The notes under the pieces are model-generated. The model was not told where the DNA came from. It did not search any database and saw nothing but the letters and a program-made list of their open reading frames with translations. A DNA stretch of 64,000 nt, from assembly GCA_951217055.1 (NCBI GenBank), contig OX578284.1:47481177-47545176 (forward strand), given 5' to 3'. The translations under genes were made by a program, and so were the position numbers. Positions within the stretch are counted from its first letter, which is position 1. Each line of letters begins with the position of its first letter. Below are positions 58,601-61,600 of this stretch, piece by piece. Source of the stretch: Gerris lacustris. Lineage: Eukaryota; Arthropoda; Insecta; Hemiptera; Gerridae.

Positions 58601-61600
58601 ATAGAAATTTGAGCAGCAGTAGGGCGACCAGTTGATGCAGTTATCTGATCATCAACTATTCCTTGAGACATGTGATCAGCACATTCTAAAAAAAATAAAC
58701 AGAAGATGAGAAGAAATTAAATAAAATTCTAAAAAGATAATTAACGCATTTATGACGGACAAACATTTGCTTGGCACACGCAGAGCTGGGGGAAATAAAC
58801 CAAAAAATCAACTTTAAATAGCGAAAAAAGCTAGGAGAGAGGGGAAAGTATGTATAAAACAGTACAGGTGCTCTCTACAGGGCTAACTGATTAAAAAGAA
58901 AATAAATAAAAGTGTAGTTGGAAGAGGACGTTCCCAGAACATGGTCAACCCCACTGACACGACCACCAACATGTTCTCGAAACATGGTCAGCCCCACTGA
59001 CACGACCACCAACATGTTCCCGGAACATGGTCAGCCCCACTGACACTACCACCAACATGTTGCCGGAACATGGTCGCCCCACTGACACGACCACCAACAA
59101 GTTGCCGGAACATGGTCAGCCCCACTGATACGACCACTAACATGTTCCTGGAACATGGTCAGCCCCACTGACACGACCACCAACATTTGGCTGGAACGTG
59201 GTCTGTCGACAAAGTGTTAAACAATTTTTTGAGTAAAAAACACCCAACCTCTGCATTATCATTGGAAATACATAAAATGTGTTATACTCTTAGGTGATTT
59301 GAAAGTGGGATAAAAATGAATTACAAAATGTTCACCTCACCAACAAGCTGAGTTAAATAAATAAAGTGGTTTCAAAATGTCATAACTTTTATTTTAAATA
59401 AACTTTTATTGCATATTAGAAGTAAATAAAAGCATAGTTACTTGGTAGTATAGTTGGTTTAGGAGGAAGAGGAGTTGTAAATTGAATAATTTCTTCAATT
59501 GATTTCATACATCCAATAACATCAACTTTAGCTGCAATATTTCTATTCCATTCTCTAGGAGATATTCTAATATAGCGAGCTTCAACTGGAGTACTAAACA
59601 CTTGTTTGGATTCTTCAAAACGATTGAAAGGTCCACTAAAAAGCTAAACATAGACACATTTCTAAATTAGTATGGAATAGTAAGCAAAAATATTTATGTT
59701 AAAAACAAATCTACTTAATAGTTCTCTTGATTTGCTACTCAGATCTGAACTGAGCCAAGGCTAATCATTCATACAAACAAATTTAATGGGACAAATTCTA
59801 AAACAAAAATTGGTCAAATCTGAACAAGAAAGGTCAAAGAAGAGATACAGCGTCTAATTACAGATTTAGTAAGATTACATTGATAATTAATTTGACATCA
59901 TATTAAGCACTATAAACATGAAGAATACTTTAAAACTTGATACATTATCAACTGAATCAGGTGAGACTGATTATTTTTATTTCACCGTTATTTATAGACA
60001 CTGTCACGACGGCACTATCAATGATCACACTCTCAGAAATTAAACTGACAGAACTAAATTTAAAAAACGAATTAGAGACATTAAAAGAGTTAAGGAGGAA
60101 AAAAGTAAAAACATATAGAAGCACTCCAAAGAAGTCCTAATCAAAAGATGGAAATGAACAAACCAAGAAGTAAACTATCCTTAGTCAGCCAAAAATAGGT
60201 TTAAAAAATCAGTACTTATAATTATTTAATAACTTTACCTCAGGGATCCCCATAAATGTAACATATTTATAGTTGTGATTATCATTGGAGTAGAGGACAT
60301 AGAATTTGGTAACATAGTCATTAACTTCTGGAATACCTTTCATAATCACACCATAAATATTGTTAACTCTTCCAAGATCAATTTGAAGGAACTCGTTAAG
60401 GCTTTGATTTTTCTCACTAGCAGGCCTCCAGATTCCTAAATAAGAAAAACATCATATTTTTATTAAGTATATATTTCTAAAGATATAAATTTCAAGTAAG
60501 TGTTATATGTATTTTATTTTTTGACCTCTGTGTTTATACACATAGTAGTCTACAGTCTACAGTCTCTCCAAGATTAGAGTTAATTCTGACAGCTCGGTTG
60601 GGCAACTTATTTGAGAGAAAAATAAAGCCACTAGGCCTGTGGAGGTGTGGGGCAGCATAATTTGTCCATAAAAAATAAGGTAATTTTACTCCTTTTACAA
60701 ACTAACATCTTTTTAACTAATTTTCTCCATAGATTTTTACTTCTTATTCACAGAATATATTTTGAAATTTAATGTAAGAGTTTATTGTCCTTTAATATTC
60801 ATTAAATTTAATATTGGTAATGAAACATTGTAGAAAGTGAAGGCTGAAAACTACTTAGATAAAAAAAATAATTAACCAAAAATAGAAGAAGGATTTTTGT
60901 AGTGTAATAGATTTATATAGAAAACATTTATTGACCATTAATTCTGTCGAGGGTTGCATTGAGAATGTATTGCTTTTGTTTTTATTGTTTCATATCTCAT
61001 TTATTAGTTCACAAATGTCTGCCTTAATGTAGTTTTTCAGTATAAGCCTCTGCATAACGAATTTAAGACATTAAAAAACAATAGAATAGTAGTAATAGTA
61101 GTCTAGTACTTCCTACTAGAACAGGTAGGACAAACCACTTGTTTGAACCTTGCAATTAGGCCATTTTTTAGGCCCTTGGTGGAGAGTTCCAGCAACTTCA
61201 CACATCATACATTTGTACATTGTACCGCCGAAGCGAGTATGGTGTGGTCATTAGTCAGCTATATAAGCGTCAAAGCGCGGGGGAAGAGTGCCCCATTGGG
61301 GGTGTCCCTCGCCCTGCTCCGTCCTCGAACCATAGATACAAATCACATCATCATGACACGGATCAGACCCACATCAATGTGTGGGGGAAGAGTGCCCCAT
61401 AGAGGGTGTCCCTCGCCCTGCACCATCCGCAATTCATAGATGCAATTCAGAGTATCATGGCACGGGATCGAACCCACACCTCGAGTCGCCTCGACTTATT
61501 GATAGCTGAGCGAGCGCCTTAAGACCCTCGGCCATGCTGGCTCCCCAACAATAGAATAAAAACAAATGAGAAATAATGTCAACTGAACAGGGAGAAATAA

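Larger units (their letters stand above)
58686..59441. other. Hemolectin intron 5/6 with TTAA element and minisatellite
   Basis: The element at 58741-59220 fills most of the intron; 59221-59441 is plain AT-rich sequence. Confidence 0.6.

Noticed and set aside
61143..61439. Open frames of 98 and 60 codons near 61143-61439
   Set aside because: They lie within a tRNA-derived SINE, including its duplicated block; repeat-derived, not a gene.
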